64,000 nucleotides of DNA, taken from Strongylocentrotus droebachiensis (Eukaryota > Echinodermata > Echinoidea > Camarodonta > Strongylocentrotidae). A program made the position numbers and the translations under genes. Location: NCBI GenBank assembly GCA_035222895.1, contig JAVYIG010005365.1:1-64000 (forward strand), given 5' to 3'. Below the pieces are notes generated by a model, which searched no databases, was not told where the DNA came from, and saw only the letters and a list, made by a program, of their open reading frames with translations. This document shows positions 47,013 to 62,100 of the stretch, piece by piece (the first letter of the stretch is position 1; each line of letters starts with the position of its first letter).

Positions 47013-48211
47013 AAGCGAATACGATGTTAGCACTCCGGTACTCTACAACGCTGGACCATAGAAACCACATTTCAACATCTTCATGTAATTCACTACGTGT
47101 ACATCAAAAGAGACTGAATCAAGAGTAGAGTCCTGCCACTGTAAAAATTACTCTTCTTTGCTTACAATGGCCCTTTTTGAATTGTTGAGATAAAAGTGAG
47201 GATCCTTATTTTTGCACTCTTGCTTTTACCAGAGCGCCTTTTGAGTTTTGAATTCTCCAAAGTTCTATTCTATAGCTTTTGAGACTAATCACTCAACCCT
47301 CCCATTGTCCCCCAATTTCTTTCCCCCTTTTTCACAGAGTCCAGCTTTTCAAGAGAACTACGATTTGTAAATGCGTGTTTTCTCATCTCATAATTTGATA
47401 TCTAGTGCAAATGCCATCTCCGCATTAAATTGATAACACCGATTTTCCTTTTAAAATCATTGTAGCATGACACAAACTATCTAATAATAGCAAGTGCAAT
47501 ATATTTGACCATCCTATCAATCATGATGCTCTTGACAATTAGTCAGTAATGAAGTGATCAGTTTCAGACTTTCCTAACTGATTCAGTCTCTCTAATTATA
47601 GAGTAGTGTATTTTCGGCATACTTTCTTTTAATACCGTAACATGTTGTGAATGATATTTCTGCGGGATATTAACATTGATAGTTTACCTAATTCTCACGC
47701 TGTCTTACCTGTATTTGGCAGTTGCTTCCTTCTTCCAAACAATAATCTATCTATGGTAAATGGGCAAGTCAAAAATATTTTGTCCAATACTTTATCAACC
47801 ACATACAAATTTAGTATATCACGGTTAACAGCCCAACTAGAGCTTAGATTAAACCAAGTATTAGGTAAAATGGATTTGAATGGAACTTTTGATGTCGAAA
47901 CATTTTTAAAACTCCTCGATACTTGGTAAACAATGGGATACCAACACCAAATGACAAAATATTTTTGACTTGCCCAAATACATTCAAACCTAATCTAACT
48001 AGCACTAGTTTCATATATCAGGATGTCCTCAATCAGCCTACAAAGCCTGACCAAAAGTGACAGATCTTAAAGTCAAGCAAAATTCAGAAAAAATCCCTAA
48101 TCGATGTAAAGCCGATTCCGTCTCACAAAACACCTCTACAATTACAGAATGAACAGATTGCAGTAAAAATAAGGAAGACAAGAAAGAACATTGGGCTTGT
48201 CAACAACCTTT

Positions 48212-51200
48212 TCATTTACCATATCCACTGTTGTAGCCTCCGCCTCCGTATCCACCGCCGCCACCGCTATAACCGCCGCCACCTCCGTATCCACCGCCGC
48301 CGCCACCACCACCACTGCTGTAGTCACCGTATCCGCCGCCTCCGTATCCACCGCCGCCACCTCCTTGGCCGTAACCACCCTGGCTGTAGCCTTGATAGTT
48401 GTAGTCGTATCCCTGGTAGGCTCCCTGGCCACCGCCATAGCCGCCACTGTAGCCGCCACCTCCGTAGCCACCACCGCCGCCGCCACCACCATAGGATTGG
48501 CCATAGAAACCTGGTGGAAGAAAGTACAGAGAGTGGAAAAATTGTTCTCTAGTTGTTTATTGCTTCAATAGGCATGCATTTTTGTATGGAGTATTAGCAC
48601 CAGATCCCTGTGTTACGTATAGAGTCGTGACTGGTATCCATCTCAAGTTGAGATGTGATCACAGTTCCTACAATAAGGGGCCTGTATAAAAAAGCACTGA
48701 AAGATTCACTGATTGCAGAGCTGCCAACCCCAATTGATCGATAAGTTTGAATATAATAATAAATAATTTTGAAGAATTATGCATGAGTACATGAATGATC
48801 GGTCAATTTACCAATGAGCGACATGTAAATGTATTTTTATGGACCATTGGTTAAATATGCATGATTTCGTCATGACTGGTGTGTTCGAATGAACCTATGA
48901 ACATCCCCAAATTGCTGATGTGAGATGCTTGTAAGATACTTTACAGGAGAGAATGGGCAATTTGCCTTTGAAAATGGTAGACTCACAAAAAATACATGCG
49001 CACATTCAAATTTTTCCTTTTTTTAGAAGCCCCCCTCCTCCACATTTTTGGTGATAATTTTTTTAACGCAAAAGAATCTTGCGCTGAAGTTTTATAACTT
49101 TTTTCTTCAAGTCTTGCGCATCTTTTAAAATAATTTTTTTAGAAAATTAAACCTATCGTTACAAAGTCGCAGGACCTTTTGTCTTTGCATGTCAGCCCAA
49201 AAATCGCTAATTTTCGTGATTTGTGTACAAAAACGTATAGAAATCCCATTTTCCCCAAAAAGAGATAAAACATTGATTATTAGGTCTCGTTTATAGTTAA
49301 GGTGTTTATTTGGGGGGTCAAATTAGTTAATAGTTGTAAATGAAATAAGACAACGAAAACAATGAAATACATGTACATAAGAAATTATCAACACAATAGA
49401 TAACATACTGGTAAGGAATAACCTGGCTCTTCCAATTTTGTTTGTTGTATTATAATCCCAAATGGTCTAAAGAATATATACGTGTTGAAAACTAATGTTT
49501 CAATATGAAGAATATATGATTTATCGGTAAAAATGTAAATTTTATTACCTTGTTTGCATTTTCCATAAATATGCAAAAAGGTGAATTTTTCAACAAAAAA
49601 ATGGAATTACCATATTAATCTATACTCTTCACTTGAAACGCATACAAATTTTTGTGGCAATTGGCCTTTTCATGGACGAGAGATCATGGGGGGGGGGGGG
49701 GGCCTTAGAAGCCCCCTCCCCTCCCCCCCCCCCCCCAGGTTTTGCAGTTTCAAAATAGCCCAGGCTAGATAGGGTTAAAGTGATAGTTGAGTTCTGTTGC
49801 AGAGGGCGCTACACAATTTATTTATTTTTGAGATATTGAAAAACAGTGTCAAATTTGAAAGAACATACAGTTTATATGACAGAATCATCTTTGTTTGATC
49901 AAAATCAGTTCAGAGACGGCTGAAATATCCATAAATATAATGATTTCTAATATTCTGTACCACCACAAATATTAGATAATTTGAACCAGCCGTTGGAAAA
50001 ACAAAATAGCGCTGTTCACGTTGTATTTCAGCCAATGCCGATGTTGGCTTTTTTGTTGGCTTATTTGTGTTGGTTATATTACGCACAACCAGCCGGCCCA
50101 TGTATTGTTATTAATTCATTCATTAATTAGAGGTCACCATATTTTTTTGAAAGTGGGGCTGAATTGGTATGATCGTACTGGCTAAATTTCACAAATTTTT
50201 GGGTCTTAAATTACCTTCATAGCAATTTTAGGTCCTAAAAGGGCACTAGAAATGTCATAAATAAGAATAAGAGCAATAACCATGCACATTGAAGGCATTT
50301 GCGATCTGTAAACAGAACTCAACTATCCCTTTAGGTCAAATTACTATTTTAAATAATCAACCTAAATTATAAAAAAAAACGAATAATTCTATAGCCAATT
50401 TGTCTTTAAATACCGGTACATCAATATTTTTCAAATTTATGGATTTTTTTTTCCTCTTTCAAAATGATAAAATATTTGCTTGAAACGAGGGGCTTGGGGA
50501 ATCTGACAGGATGTGCTAAAATATTACTCTGCATTTTTTAACAACCTTATGCTATTATAACCCCAATATGCCAATAATAGAGTTGAATGCTACACATAGA
50601 ATAGAGTGAACAGTTTTCACACCAGGGGGTTGCAGGAATAGCTACATGTACATTTAATCTTGACAAGCCTACAAGTATTTATCTAATCTTTAAATTGCTT
50701 CCTGTACTAGATATGGGCACATCTATATGTCATGATATGAATGAACAAACAGAGTTTAAAAAAAAAACAGAATCCATGCGATTATGTAGGACAGTGAGAG
50801 AGTGACATTTTACAAGAAATACTATAATTTTCAGAATAGATAAATCATGACAAAAATCTGAATTTGCCTGGTTAAATGTTACTCCCTTAGTATTCATGAC
50901 TGATAATGAAGAACACTCACACAGAAACACACCAACTGAAGAACAATGCACAGATTGACAACTAAACATGATCACATACACAAACACACGCTCACACACA
51001 TCTAGGCAGTCCGTCATTATCGATGAAGACGTGATAAAACCCTTAAGTGTTTTTTAGCATGGATCCCCAGTCCAAGTTTGCTGGCACTGCGGAAGCCACA
51101 AAATAAGCATGATCACTGAAGTTGAGAACAATGTACACTGCACAGATTGGCAATTAAACATGATCACTAAAGAGCAATGCACAGATTGGACAATTTCACA

Positions 51201-53149
51201 AGATCACTAAAAAGCAATGTACATAATAAAAGAAAGTGGACATTATATAAACTAACCGGAATCCTCGTAGCCTCCGTATCCGCCCCTGTACCCGGGACCA
51301 TATCCTACAGAGAAAGATACTTTAGTGTTAGCAAGATTCCTTTTCTCTACCCATGGTGCGGCAAAATAGATGATAGTTTACCCCTGGGGCCCGTAACAAA
51401 AAGGTTTGTGATCAATTGTGATTGTTTTAACGACGATTCTGATTGGATAATGGTCGGCCTTTTCTACAATATGTTCATGCAACAATGTTCTTGATTGCCC
51501 ATTGCCGTTTCGCATTTCATGGCAAATCTTTGTGTTACGGGGCCCAATATTCTTTTAAAAGGAGACCTAAATTAAGAGACGACTTGCAATGCAGGAGGTC
51601 TTTGAGCATAATAGTTTCTAGAGACTAAAGTAGTAAATGTTTTGTACTTTCAAAATGCTACAGTTACACTTCATATTGTTTGGTTTGACCTCTGTACATC
51701 TTATCACTGCAGCATAATAGCAACAAGGGTTGTCAGTTTTGTCACAACCTTCCCCTTTTTTTTTCTCCTTCATTTTACTTGACATTAGATTTGGCCTTCT
51801 TACTGTATTAGTAATTATATTGCATACCGAATTACATTCTCTCAACAGCTCACAAGTTTTTCCATCAGAATCTATAATCCTGTACAAACTACACAACCAT
51901 TTACTTCATGAACTTTACAAAAAGGTCCAGATTTTCAAAATGTTAATGCCACTTATTTTGTTTTTGACAGTCCACAATAGTTTCTCAGTTTACATCAAGT
52001 CACAATGGCTGTAGACTACAAGGCGATAGACAATCTGTGGAGAGAGGGTGGGGGGGGGGGGGGATGGGGGTGGGATGCTTACCTCCTCTTCCTCCTCTGC
52101 CTCCTCGCATGCCGCCCATGCCTCCTCTCATCTTCTGTTGCTGCCTCTCTTCCCTTGACACTGCTTCACTCACTTCAACTTTCTGAAACAGAAAAACAAA
52201 AACAATATCTGTTTGGTGAAAAGAGTCATGGAGGTGAACTAACATTTGCTCCAAGCTTCCCTACAGATTGTAGGTTATGGTGAGAGTTGCAATGGGTTTC
52301 ATGTTGCGCTTTGGATTAGGGTTGGAGACTCGAGAGTTAGGGTGCTGCAAGAGCCCAAGACTCATCTTCTAATGCATGGTACCCATATTAACACCAAACA
52401 CCAATTGCATTTACATGTACATTCAACGATATAAAGTGGATTATCTCAAACATCTTTGAATAAGTGCATATTCTTTCTACACTAGAAAAAGTATCACATA
52501 AATAAAGTTGATGAATATTCAGAAAAATTCAGATGATTCATGATTATCTTCCACTCTTGGCAAAGTGTTTTATATTTTGATCTGCCTGTCTGATAATTTT
52601 GGTTCAACTGGTAGGTTTGCTCAAACCTTCTTGCACTTAAAGTGAATTCCACTTATGTTATCCAAATCCTATCTTGGGGGGATGGGGGAGTAGGTTGGAT
52701 ATTGGTGTAAGGCAAGTCTTAGCACCTATTCACACAGATTAAATTTGAATCCTTCTGCTAAGCCAGTACTTCCGAATTTGTATTAGAATTCTCTGACAAC
52801 AGACACAAGAGAAGATTTTTTTTCTTTTTTCCCCCCTTATTTTCTAATACCCTGTAATGATGCTAGAGGATGGGACCAGGGCATAAGAACCCTGACACCG
52901 AAGGTTCATCATTTTAATCTTCCTCCTGGTTGCATTCATCTCATAAACATGGGGGAGAGTTCAGAGATGCCAAGAAAAGGAGGGTGACACAAGAGAAGAT
53001 GATTTGACTCACCTTATTTGCAATGGTGTGAAATCTGTGTTTCTGTGCATCCTGTGCCTCATCTGATGTTTCGTACTTGACGAATGCAAAGCCTAGTCTC
53101 CTGCCGGTGTTCTTGTCCTCTGGGAATTCTGTTTCTACCACCTAAGAGA

Positions 53150-53181
<32 letters not shown>

Positions 53182-56100
53182 TAGGGTTAATAACACATCA
53201 ATGGAGTGTCTTATCAAGCCCCGTAATCTACAAAAAAAAGGCCAAAGGTAAAACAGTTCAACTGATATACTATTACACTTACAGTGAGATGCCAACCAGT
53301 ACGATTAAATCATATTTAGTACGATAATAAGAGTGTAATACGATAATACAATATCACCTCTTATGAGGCACTTCTTCATCATTTTGAAGCACAATTTGTT
53401 TAGGCCTTCAATATTACACCATATCACAGACACTGATAACACGTAGGGACGTATATCTCAGATTTAACATTGTTAAACGATCCCTTTAAAGTCCTCAAGA
53501 TGTGGTCCACAGAGCTTCAAATTTTTACGAACAGTAGATTATTTCAGGCACAAACGAGTGAATAGTTTTTTTTGTTTTTCCCCACATTATATCTTGTGTT
53601 TTATCTCGCACACTCTCATAATGCAGTTTGTGCACATTCTGGATACAAAGAGATAAACTCTTCATCCATTCACACTGACATGCAAATATCAAATATAATC
53701 ATTGGTGTGCAGACTTTTTACAAAAAGTAAACCTTTCCTAAAATAACAAAAGAGGTGTAAATTTATCCCCAATATCTAAACCAGTCAAACTGCCAATCCA
53801 ACCAACGTGCAGATTTTTCAAACATCGCATGAATGAATTGGATAGAATTAACAAAAGAAGTATGAATTTAACCCACTGTCTACACAATTGTTTACCCCCC
53901 CCCCCCCCCCTCCACGAACTAAGAAAGCATAAATAATTGTAGAAACATTTACAAGTAAACCCCCGCAACCCCAACAAAAAATTTGCTTCACAATTTTTCT
54001 CATTAAGTTTTATTGAAAGAGCAAACATTTTACTTGACCATATTTACAGCAAAACATTTTTCTGAAATTTTACTGCCCGGGGCCAACGGTAGTGTCGGGT
54101 TTCATGAAAATCATTTTTCTTTTTTACTGTCTGTTTTTTTGTGTCAAGAGGTTGGCATCTCTGATAACAGCTTTAATTTATTAATTCCTTAACCAAGGTT
54201 TGTGATTTTTTTAAGTGTGTGAAAAACTGATTTGTCCCAATATAAGGAAGGTGACATCCACACTTACATCTAAAAGTATTCAACCAGTCCACCTTTCATT
54301 CTCAAGTTAGGAAAACACAAAAACATCAAATTTACAAGGGGTATGAATTAATAGTATGAATAATTCAGTTCATTGCCACAAACTTGAGATTGCCATTCAT
54401 CAATTTGCCAAACAGGATTAAAGTGTCATATATCATTTTCTTACAACTTCATTTATATTTTTTCCAAATTGGAATATTCATTTGAACAATGCCCTACAAA
54501 TTCTAAAAATGCGTTATTATGCATACCGTTCCAAATTTGCTGAAGTATTCTGTGATTTGCTCATCTTTGAGATCTGAGCCAATTCCACCGATGAAGATCT
54601 TCTTCTTCTTTTCTGGCTTCTTGAGCGGGTTGGCAGGCTTGGGGTCGATTGTCTTGTTATCTACTTTGTGCTCTGGTACTCCAAGGACCTGTACATGAAA
54701 GAAACAATGACACTTGATTGTTTAGAGATCTGACATTTCTAGAGCCAGAAAAAGAAAAAAGAAATCTTGAAAATTAAGATTACTTGTGACCTGACAATTA
54801 CGGAATACTGGAGACATTTACACATACGGATACCAGACCATTGTTGACTCAACATTATTTCTTTCAAAGTGTCGATCAATAAATTTTATAAGGATTCTTG
54901 CTTATTTCAAAATTAATAAAATGTATGACTAGCAAACCAGATAGTGACAAACAGGTGCACTGTATACAATTTCTAATAGGACTCATAGCCAGCAAGAAGT
55001 AAACTCATTAACTGTAAGAAAAAGTGGTTACTATCATGTCTTCAAGGTTTTTCGTAACTTTATGCAATGCTCCACACAATTTTATTTTGTAAGGGGATCC
55101 AGATTTTGATTTTTAGAATCTGTGATGAATTGTGAATTTTTTAGAACCTGTAATACAGATTCTAAAAATTTACAGATTCTAAAAATTTACATATTCTAAA
55201 AATTTAAGTCTAGAGTCTTTCCAAAAAAGTGGGTGTGCATGAGTCGTATGTAAACATCTATACATTTTGGGGTCTGGACTTTGAACATCCTGGTGCCTGT
55301 TAGTCAAGTCTTGCTTTTTGTTATACACTATCTGAAGTATCACGCTATAATGAATATAAAATTAGCATTTTGTTTGATATTCAACAATGTGATCTACGCT
55401 CCAGTAAGAAAACACAATACAATGATGAAGTATACTGAAATATTTTATATGCAATATGACCAAAGGCAACATATGGGACATAAAACCTTGAATGCCTTGT
55501 GAGCTATATGTATACTGTATAAAGAGCAGCTGCATGCACGCCCGCGCACACACCCACCCACCCACCACTTGGAACTTACCTTTGTAACGGAGTCTGCAGA
55601 TTCAAAGAGGACGAATCCAAACCCTCTGGGTTTCCTTGTGACCTGGTCCCTCTTGATATCGCAGTCTACAACCACTCCAAAATCTGAGAAGTATGCTTGA
55701 AGTTTCTCTGTAACACAAACACAATAATGGTTGGGTAGGAAATTTTAAAAATCTACAGTCATGTTTCTTCTTTTAATCATATAAATCATCCAATTTAGAT
55801 CAATTTAACCAATTCTGTTTGGTTTGGCGCCACTTTATAAAAGAGTTTATATTAATCGCAACTTACTTGCGATTGTGTCAATGTTGTCTGCGTTCGGTGG
55901 GTTAAGACACTGCAAACTTGTGATTGATCCATTATTTACTTGACTTACTGGATTTAATTTTCTTCAAATGTAGTTCTCTGTGAGTTTCGGGGGTCTGTTT
56001 GTTTATTTTTGTTTTTAATTTCTTTTTTAATTTTTGATCACATAACACATGTGAAACAAGCAACATTAAGTCACTATATACAAAAATGTAACAATGAAAA

Positions 56101-59100
56101 CATCTGTATTGAGCCAAAAGGGCAATAAAGGGGAAGTCCCACCTAAAAATTAGCTGGTCATGATAAAAGCAGATAAACAAGAGATCTTTTTAAAGTTGTC
56201 ATCAGTGCTGTTCAGAAAATTTAATAGGCTTTCATTTTCTTAGTTATCAATGATGGAATAGATTATTTTATACAAGGGTTGTATGAAAATATATTTGAAT
56301 TAATTATATTTTGGGTGCTTGAATGATTAAAAATAGGGGAAAAGGATAATTTTTTATTTTTTTTAGTACAGAGCAAATGGGAGGGAACTTCACAGGCTCA
56401 CAGGCTACATCACAGAGTTGCCAATTTTTCTGCTTCTATTACAACTTTAAACACAATTAAATAATTTAATCAATTTAATTCACATTCTTTTCTGCAGATT
56501 AAACACCCTTCTGGCTCTTAATGGTCAAACACAGAGAGGTACAAACTTACCTTGAGTTGTGTCCCAGGCAAGACCTCCAACGAACAGTTTCCTACAAGTA
56601 CACAAATAATAAAAACAATACAAAGGTTATGATAAAACAAAGTCAACTTCATGTACACTATATGGACTATGGGAGTGTGACATCATAGTATCATACTGAC
56701 CAAGTTGTCAAGGTTGCTGGTTCCAAACAACATTGTGGCAGACCTGCCAACCTCTGGAGTTCAAAAACTCTATTCTTTAGTCCCAAAAGTTGTATTTTAC
56801 TGACAAAAGTTGTATTCTTGAAAATAAACACGGATTGTTGCGCGGATCAATGCCTCTTACAGTTTCTACCTACAGGAAGAATTTTTTTTTATTGATCATT
56901 GGTTGAATATGCATGTTTTCGTCATGACTGGTGTGTTCGATGAACTAATGAACATCCCCAAATTGCCGATGTGAGATGTTTGTAGGATACTTTACAGGAC
57001 AGAATGGGCATTTTGCCATTCAAAATGGCGGACGCACACACAAAATATTAATTTTAAACAAAATTATTTTGAAAATCGTATTTTATTGAGGAAAATCATA
57101 CTGTCGTATTTGCTTCTAAAAATTGTACTATATACGACCAAATCGTACTGGTTGGCAGGTCTGTTGTGGTTGCCACACCAGACCCAAACACTGAATTTGC
57201 CTTGCTCGAGCATGTTGCTCGAACAATTACACCAAGAAGAACCTCATGTGCAGGCTCTCAGTAACCTGGACAACTAGAGAGTGTATGACTATGACAGCTC
57301 ATTTAAAAATAATGTTTGGTAAGTTCTCAACAATAAGTTTAAATTTTCAATGCTATACTAGTGCTCTTCTGTTCTAAAACAAATGAGAATGGTACAGAGT
57401 AACATTTGCAATTTGTTTTCTAGAACTGGGTACAAGCCTTTTATTAAGTCAAAGCAGACCGGGAGCCAAATATCTGAAAAAGCGGCTCCCGGTCCTTAAT
57501 TTTTTTAGAGAACCGGGAGCCGTTTTCCAGGACCAGGAGCCGTTTCCAAAATTGATGAAAATATGTATTCTTTTAAATTATTTGTTAAACGTTACCTTTT
57601 ATTTATACATACGGTAGTTTAATTTCTACAGTTTACATTTTGAGCACTCTTATATTAAATCACTCATACCTTGGATAAATCTGTCATATGTAGTTGTTGT
57701 AGTTCATGTTTAATACTATTTTCATGCCGTTAAATGTCAAAAATTGAAAAATGTTAGGAAGGGGGGAATTAAATTATTTTTATAAAAAAAATACTTAAGA
57801 AAAACCATCTATAATGACAATGCAGAGCTGCCAACCTGTCACTTTCAAAAAACATATTACCGGTATTCAGCTTAAAAAAGCATATTTTAGGTGAAAAAAA
57901 AGATTTTGCCTGTTTAACGGGTTTGTTATTTAGACCTGTCACTTAAAAAAATTAAATTAAAAAAAAAAAATAATAATATTAAAAAAAAAAAAAAAAAAGA
58001 TTTGTTAAATATATTTACCTATTTGATCAAAAAAATCCATTATTTAAAACATCACAGAATTTTAGTCAATGAGTACGAGGGCCGCTGAATCGAGGCAAGT
58101 CTGGAGTTGCAATCAACTTTGTACATAAAGTCAATGCATCAGCAGGTCCGGTGTTCTGTTTTTCATTTGGCTTTTTGAAGATACCATTACATCCGAAGGG
58201 CATGCGATAGGCAAAAAAACTGGCAACAAAATCGCTGATTTCTTGATTTTTAGCGCTATTTTGATGAAACTGTTTCTTAAACCTGGGCTAAACCCCCGTG
58301 AGCTTTGGAAATATGACTCCGATTCCGCATTTTTGACGGCAAAATTTGGCTTTTGGGATGGATTTTTGGAAGTTACATCGAGACTTTCTTGTACTGACAC
58401 TGTGTGTGTAGTGCAGTACAGCACTGATGTCATTTGTGTGTGTATGCATGGCTTGGGGAAATGCGCTCGTCTTAGCTTTGAGTGGTGTACATCCCCTGTA
58501 TTGTGTGCTCCGTACTCCGCTAGGAGTAGGAGATAGCGGCCGCTCGTATTAGTGCTGCAATTGTTTCTGGGCGATTTTAATTAGGATTCTCATTATGTAA
58601 TGATTTGTTAGGGTTCATTCAGTCCATGTTTAACTCGTATCAAGTAAGTTTTTGTCACATTTGTGAACATTTAGTGCTAGACATGTGGAAGTTTATGAAA
58701 CAGAAAATGTTAATTCTCCCAGACCGGGCGCCAGAAATAAAAATGAACCGGTGCCCGGTACTCATTTTCCCCGTCTTACCGGGCGCCAAAATTCAGGGAC
58801 CGTAGGGTAAAAATCGCCCGGCGCCCGGTTAATAAAAGGCTTGACTGGGTATCATATTTAATACAAAATTGTAGATACACATATACATTTAAGTCTGTAT
58901 ATAGCCTAGGGCCTATAGTGAGCACTAAAAGAAAAATTGGGATTCTTTCCCCCCCCCCTTGAGTTTAAAAAAAAAGGGATTCAGGGGGGGAAATGGCATC
59001 TAACATCCCCCCCACCCCCCCCCCCCCCATTTCGAGTAAGAAAATCAGGAGGAGAAGAAAAAAATTAGGGGGGGGAATTGATTTAAATCAGTTAACTATC

Positions 59101-62100
59101 AGGCCTGTGTGTATTAGAACAAAAAATTGTCAGCAAGAAGTTGTCTCAAATTAAAAGCTTTTTTTTTAATTAAACAGTATTTGTATTGTTCATGTACTAG
59201 CTTACATGAACATATTTATTTCCCCTTCTATTGTACCATGGACCTACTACGAGTAGTAGGTCCATGGTACAATACCAAGGAAGCTCTTTGAGCCAATGTA
59301 CATCTACATGTACATCTGCACTGCAAGCAAGTTAAGCTATGACCGTTTACATTTGTCATGTCATTTGTTTTCAGAATTCAGAGCATGGATTAACATTTTT
59401 ATTGCTTGTAAACAAATATTTCAAAAACGCACAACAAAGTTCAATGTCCAATTGCTACATGTCTACACATGTGTGTATAACATTCAAAATAGCTTGGCTT
59501 CACATGAACTTTAGGACTGGGACCTGTATTGAAAGTATTTGAACATTTAGTTTCAAGTGCAAATGGGCCCATTGTGACTTTCTAAAAATGTTTGGGCCTC
59601 CATACTCCATAGTGACATTTTAAAGACTTGTGTTGATGAACCAAGACACATAAATAAATGAATAACTTTCATGCAGTCTGTAGAGTGTAGACTTGACCAA
59701 CAATCTATTACACTGAATGTTCAACATGTTCAAAACGTTTATTTGTGGATGCAGTAATCTACAATGTATTTATTTTCAAATAATGGGAAAAAAGAAAAAT
59801 AAACTTGAGGATGATTTTCAAGTTCTTTTTGCATATATCTGAACTTCAATGTTCGTACTTTAAAACCAGAAACATTTACATGAACTCTTCCCAACTTTTG
59901 GTTGGGGAGTTGAGATTTGCATTAGTCTCATCACTATAAAGAAGTCCATAAATCACATCGCAAATATTAAGTTTTTCTGCCTAGTTGCCTAGTTCAAAAG
60001 CATCTTTCATGAAGTTCAGCCATTTTTTAAAAATTCAAGTTTAGCGTCCCGTTCGCTTCCTTTTTGGGGATCGCCTGCGTTTTTTTCTCAAAATTTGTCC
60101 TTTTTTTTTAAATGAAAACAAAAACAAAAACATACAGGTACTGCTAAAATGATCTTTTCCTGAAGTTAAATTTTTGAAAAATAAAAATAAATTGCTGGCA
60201 GAGTGGCAGCCATCTTGAAAAATAGCCTGACTTGTCAGGAACAATATTCCGAGCGGCCATTTCGAAAAAAGAAAAAAAAGGGCCTCTTCCTTAATATTTT
60301 TCAAAAAGGCAGGACACTAAACATGTTTTTATTTGGCCTTAAATTCAATGTACATGTACTATTGCTATGCCCTCTCCATTAACACTACCATTTCACATGT
60401 TACAGTAAAGATAATATCAAGTACCGGTAGGCCCATTTACAAAGCCTAAACACCATTTTAATTATTATTATTTATTTTTTTTAAATGGCAGTAAAAAAAA
60501 AAAAAAACCTTGCTCCTTCTGGAGTTGGGTGAGTACATGTAGTACACATGCCAGACTGATCAGTTGTCACTGCTCTGCATGCGATCACAAAGACACAAGG
60601 AGAGTCAAAAAACCTAAAAACAGAACAGTGAACTAACAATTTGAGAGCAGACATTATTTACATGTACACTGCCACATCTGTGAAATTTGGTCCACAGTTT
60701 CAAGAGACCAAACTACCAAGGAGGATTTTTAGATTTTTCACCGTTGCCTGAGTTGCTTAGCAAATTCCAACGAAACACCAAAAATGTGAGAAAAATCAAT
60801 GGTTTAGGCTTGCTGTGTTACACAGGTGTGTTTTTGCATAATAGTCGGATGAAGATAAATGCATCATAGTACTGTACAGGTCAGGGAAAAAGTTACCGGT
60901 AATATTTGTTTTTCGGGGGCTAGTTTTCAAGCCTGCATAAAAATAACTCTAAAATTTGTTTTGCATTGAACTCTATGCAAATTTACGGGGCTTTTTCTTA
61001 TTTTCAGAGGCAAATTCGCCCCGAGCCCCCGTGTATTTTTTTCACTGGTACAGGTACAGATGTAATTGAATGCCCACTCTTCTCTCAGTGCAGGGTAATT
61101 TTTTCATCAATACCGGTATTGTATATTTCATTCTTTTCAACAGGATTTCCTTTCACAAAATGTTAACATTTCACTCACTATTCTTGGTACAATCATGTAC
61201 AGTATGATGCATTTATCTTCATCTGACTACATGTACACGTATGCACTGGAGCAGACACATTCATACAAAGTTGAAAAAACTGTCTACTTGTACAGTCTGA
61301 AAGTGTGGATTTTCTTAACTGTTCACATTTTCTCAAAGATCCACTAATTTACATGTAGCATTACGCATTTACTATTTTACTTCCTAAATTCACGGTCCTA
61401 TTTTTAAACCATTACTTGTTATTATGATCGATTATATGATGATCACACAATTTCAGATAATTAACATGATAAATGTTGCTCTTTGCAGGGGCATTGTTGC
61501 TAGACAAGTAAGACAACATCAAGTGGAAGGGGAACATAAATTATTAAGGTATCACACCCCCGGATCCGGGCTAACTCGGACCCGGGGACAACTCGGCCCA
61601 GATGCAAAAACGGTCATTTTTTGCCATTTTACCCTACACGCCCCCCCCCCCAAAAAAAAAAACAAAAACAAAAACATGAAAAACTACTGATATTTACAAA
61701 AACTGCCATAAGTAAACTAAATTAAAATATTAAAAATAATGCTTCTTCTGAATCTTCTGATTAACCTACATGATTACCATAGTTCTACCCAATTTGTTTC
61801 AGCACATATCTTGAACTACCGTAATTAAAACAGACATTTTTGCAAACAGATCAAACTGAATGGAAACTCGGGGAGCTTTATTGATCACAGCTGATAACAT
61901 GAATGAGAAACTGATTTCATGTAATTTCCTATTCCTATTTTAACATGATAAAAGTAATCTATAGAAGTCTAGATCTACAGTTAACATGATCAAAATTTAG
62001 ATTCACATCAAAATCAGTTCCAACATGCAAAATAAGCAAAAAATGCTTCAAATGTATTCAGACTTTGAGTAGCGTTCGATTGGTTATTTCTAAACACTTA

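Noticed and set aside
47651-47929. 92-codon plus-strand open frame
   Set aside because: No recognised motif, no splice or Kozak support, and it lies in the presumed 3' flank of the convergent hnRNP gene. Chance frame most likely.
48191-48571. Plus-strand Ala/Thr/Val-rich open frame over the hnRNP tail exon
   Set aside because: It is the antisense of the Gly/Tyr-rich coding repeat (GGN/TAY codons), a shadow of the real minus-strand exon 48212-48510.
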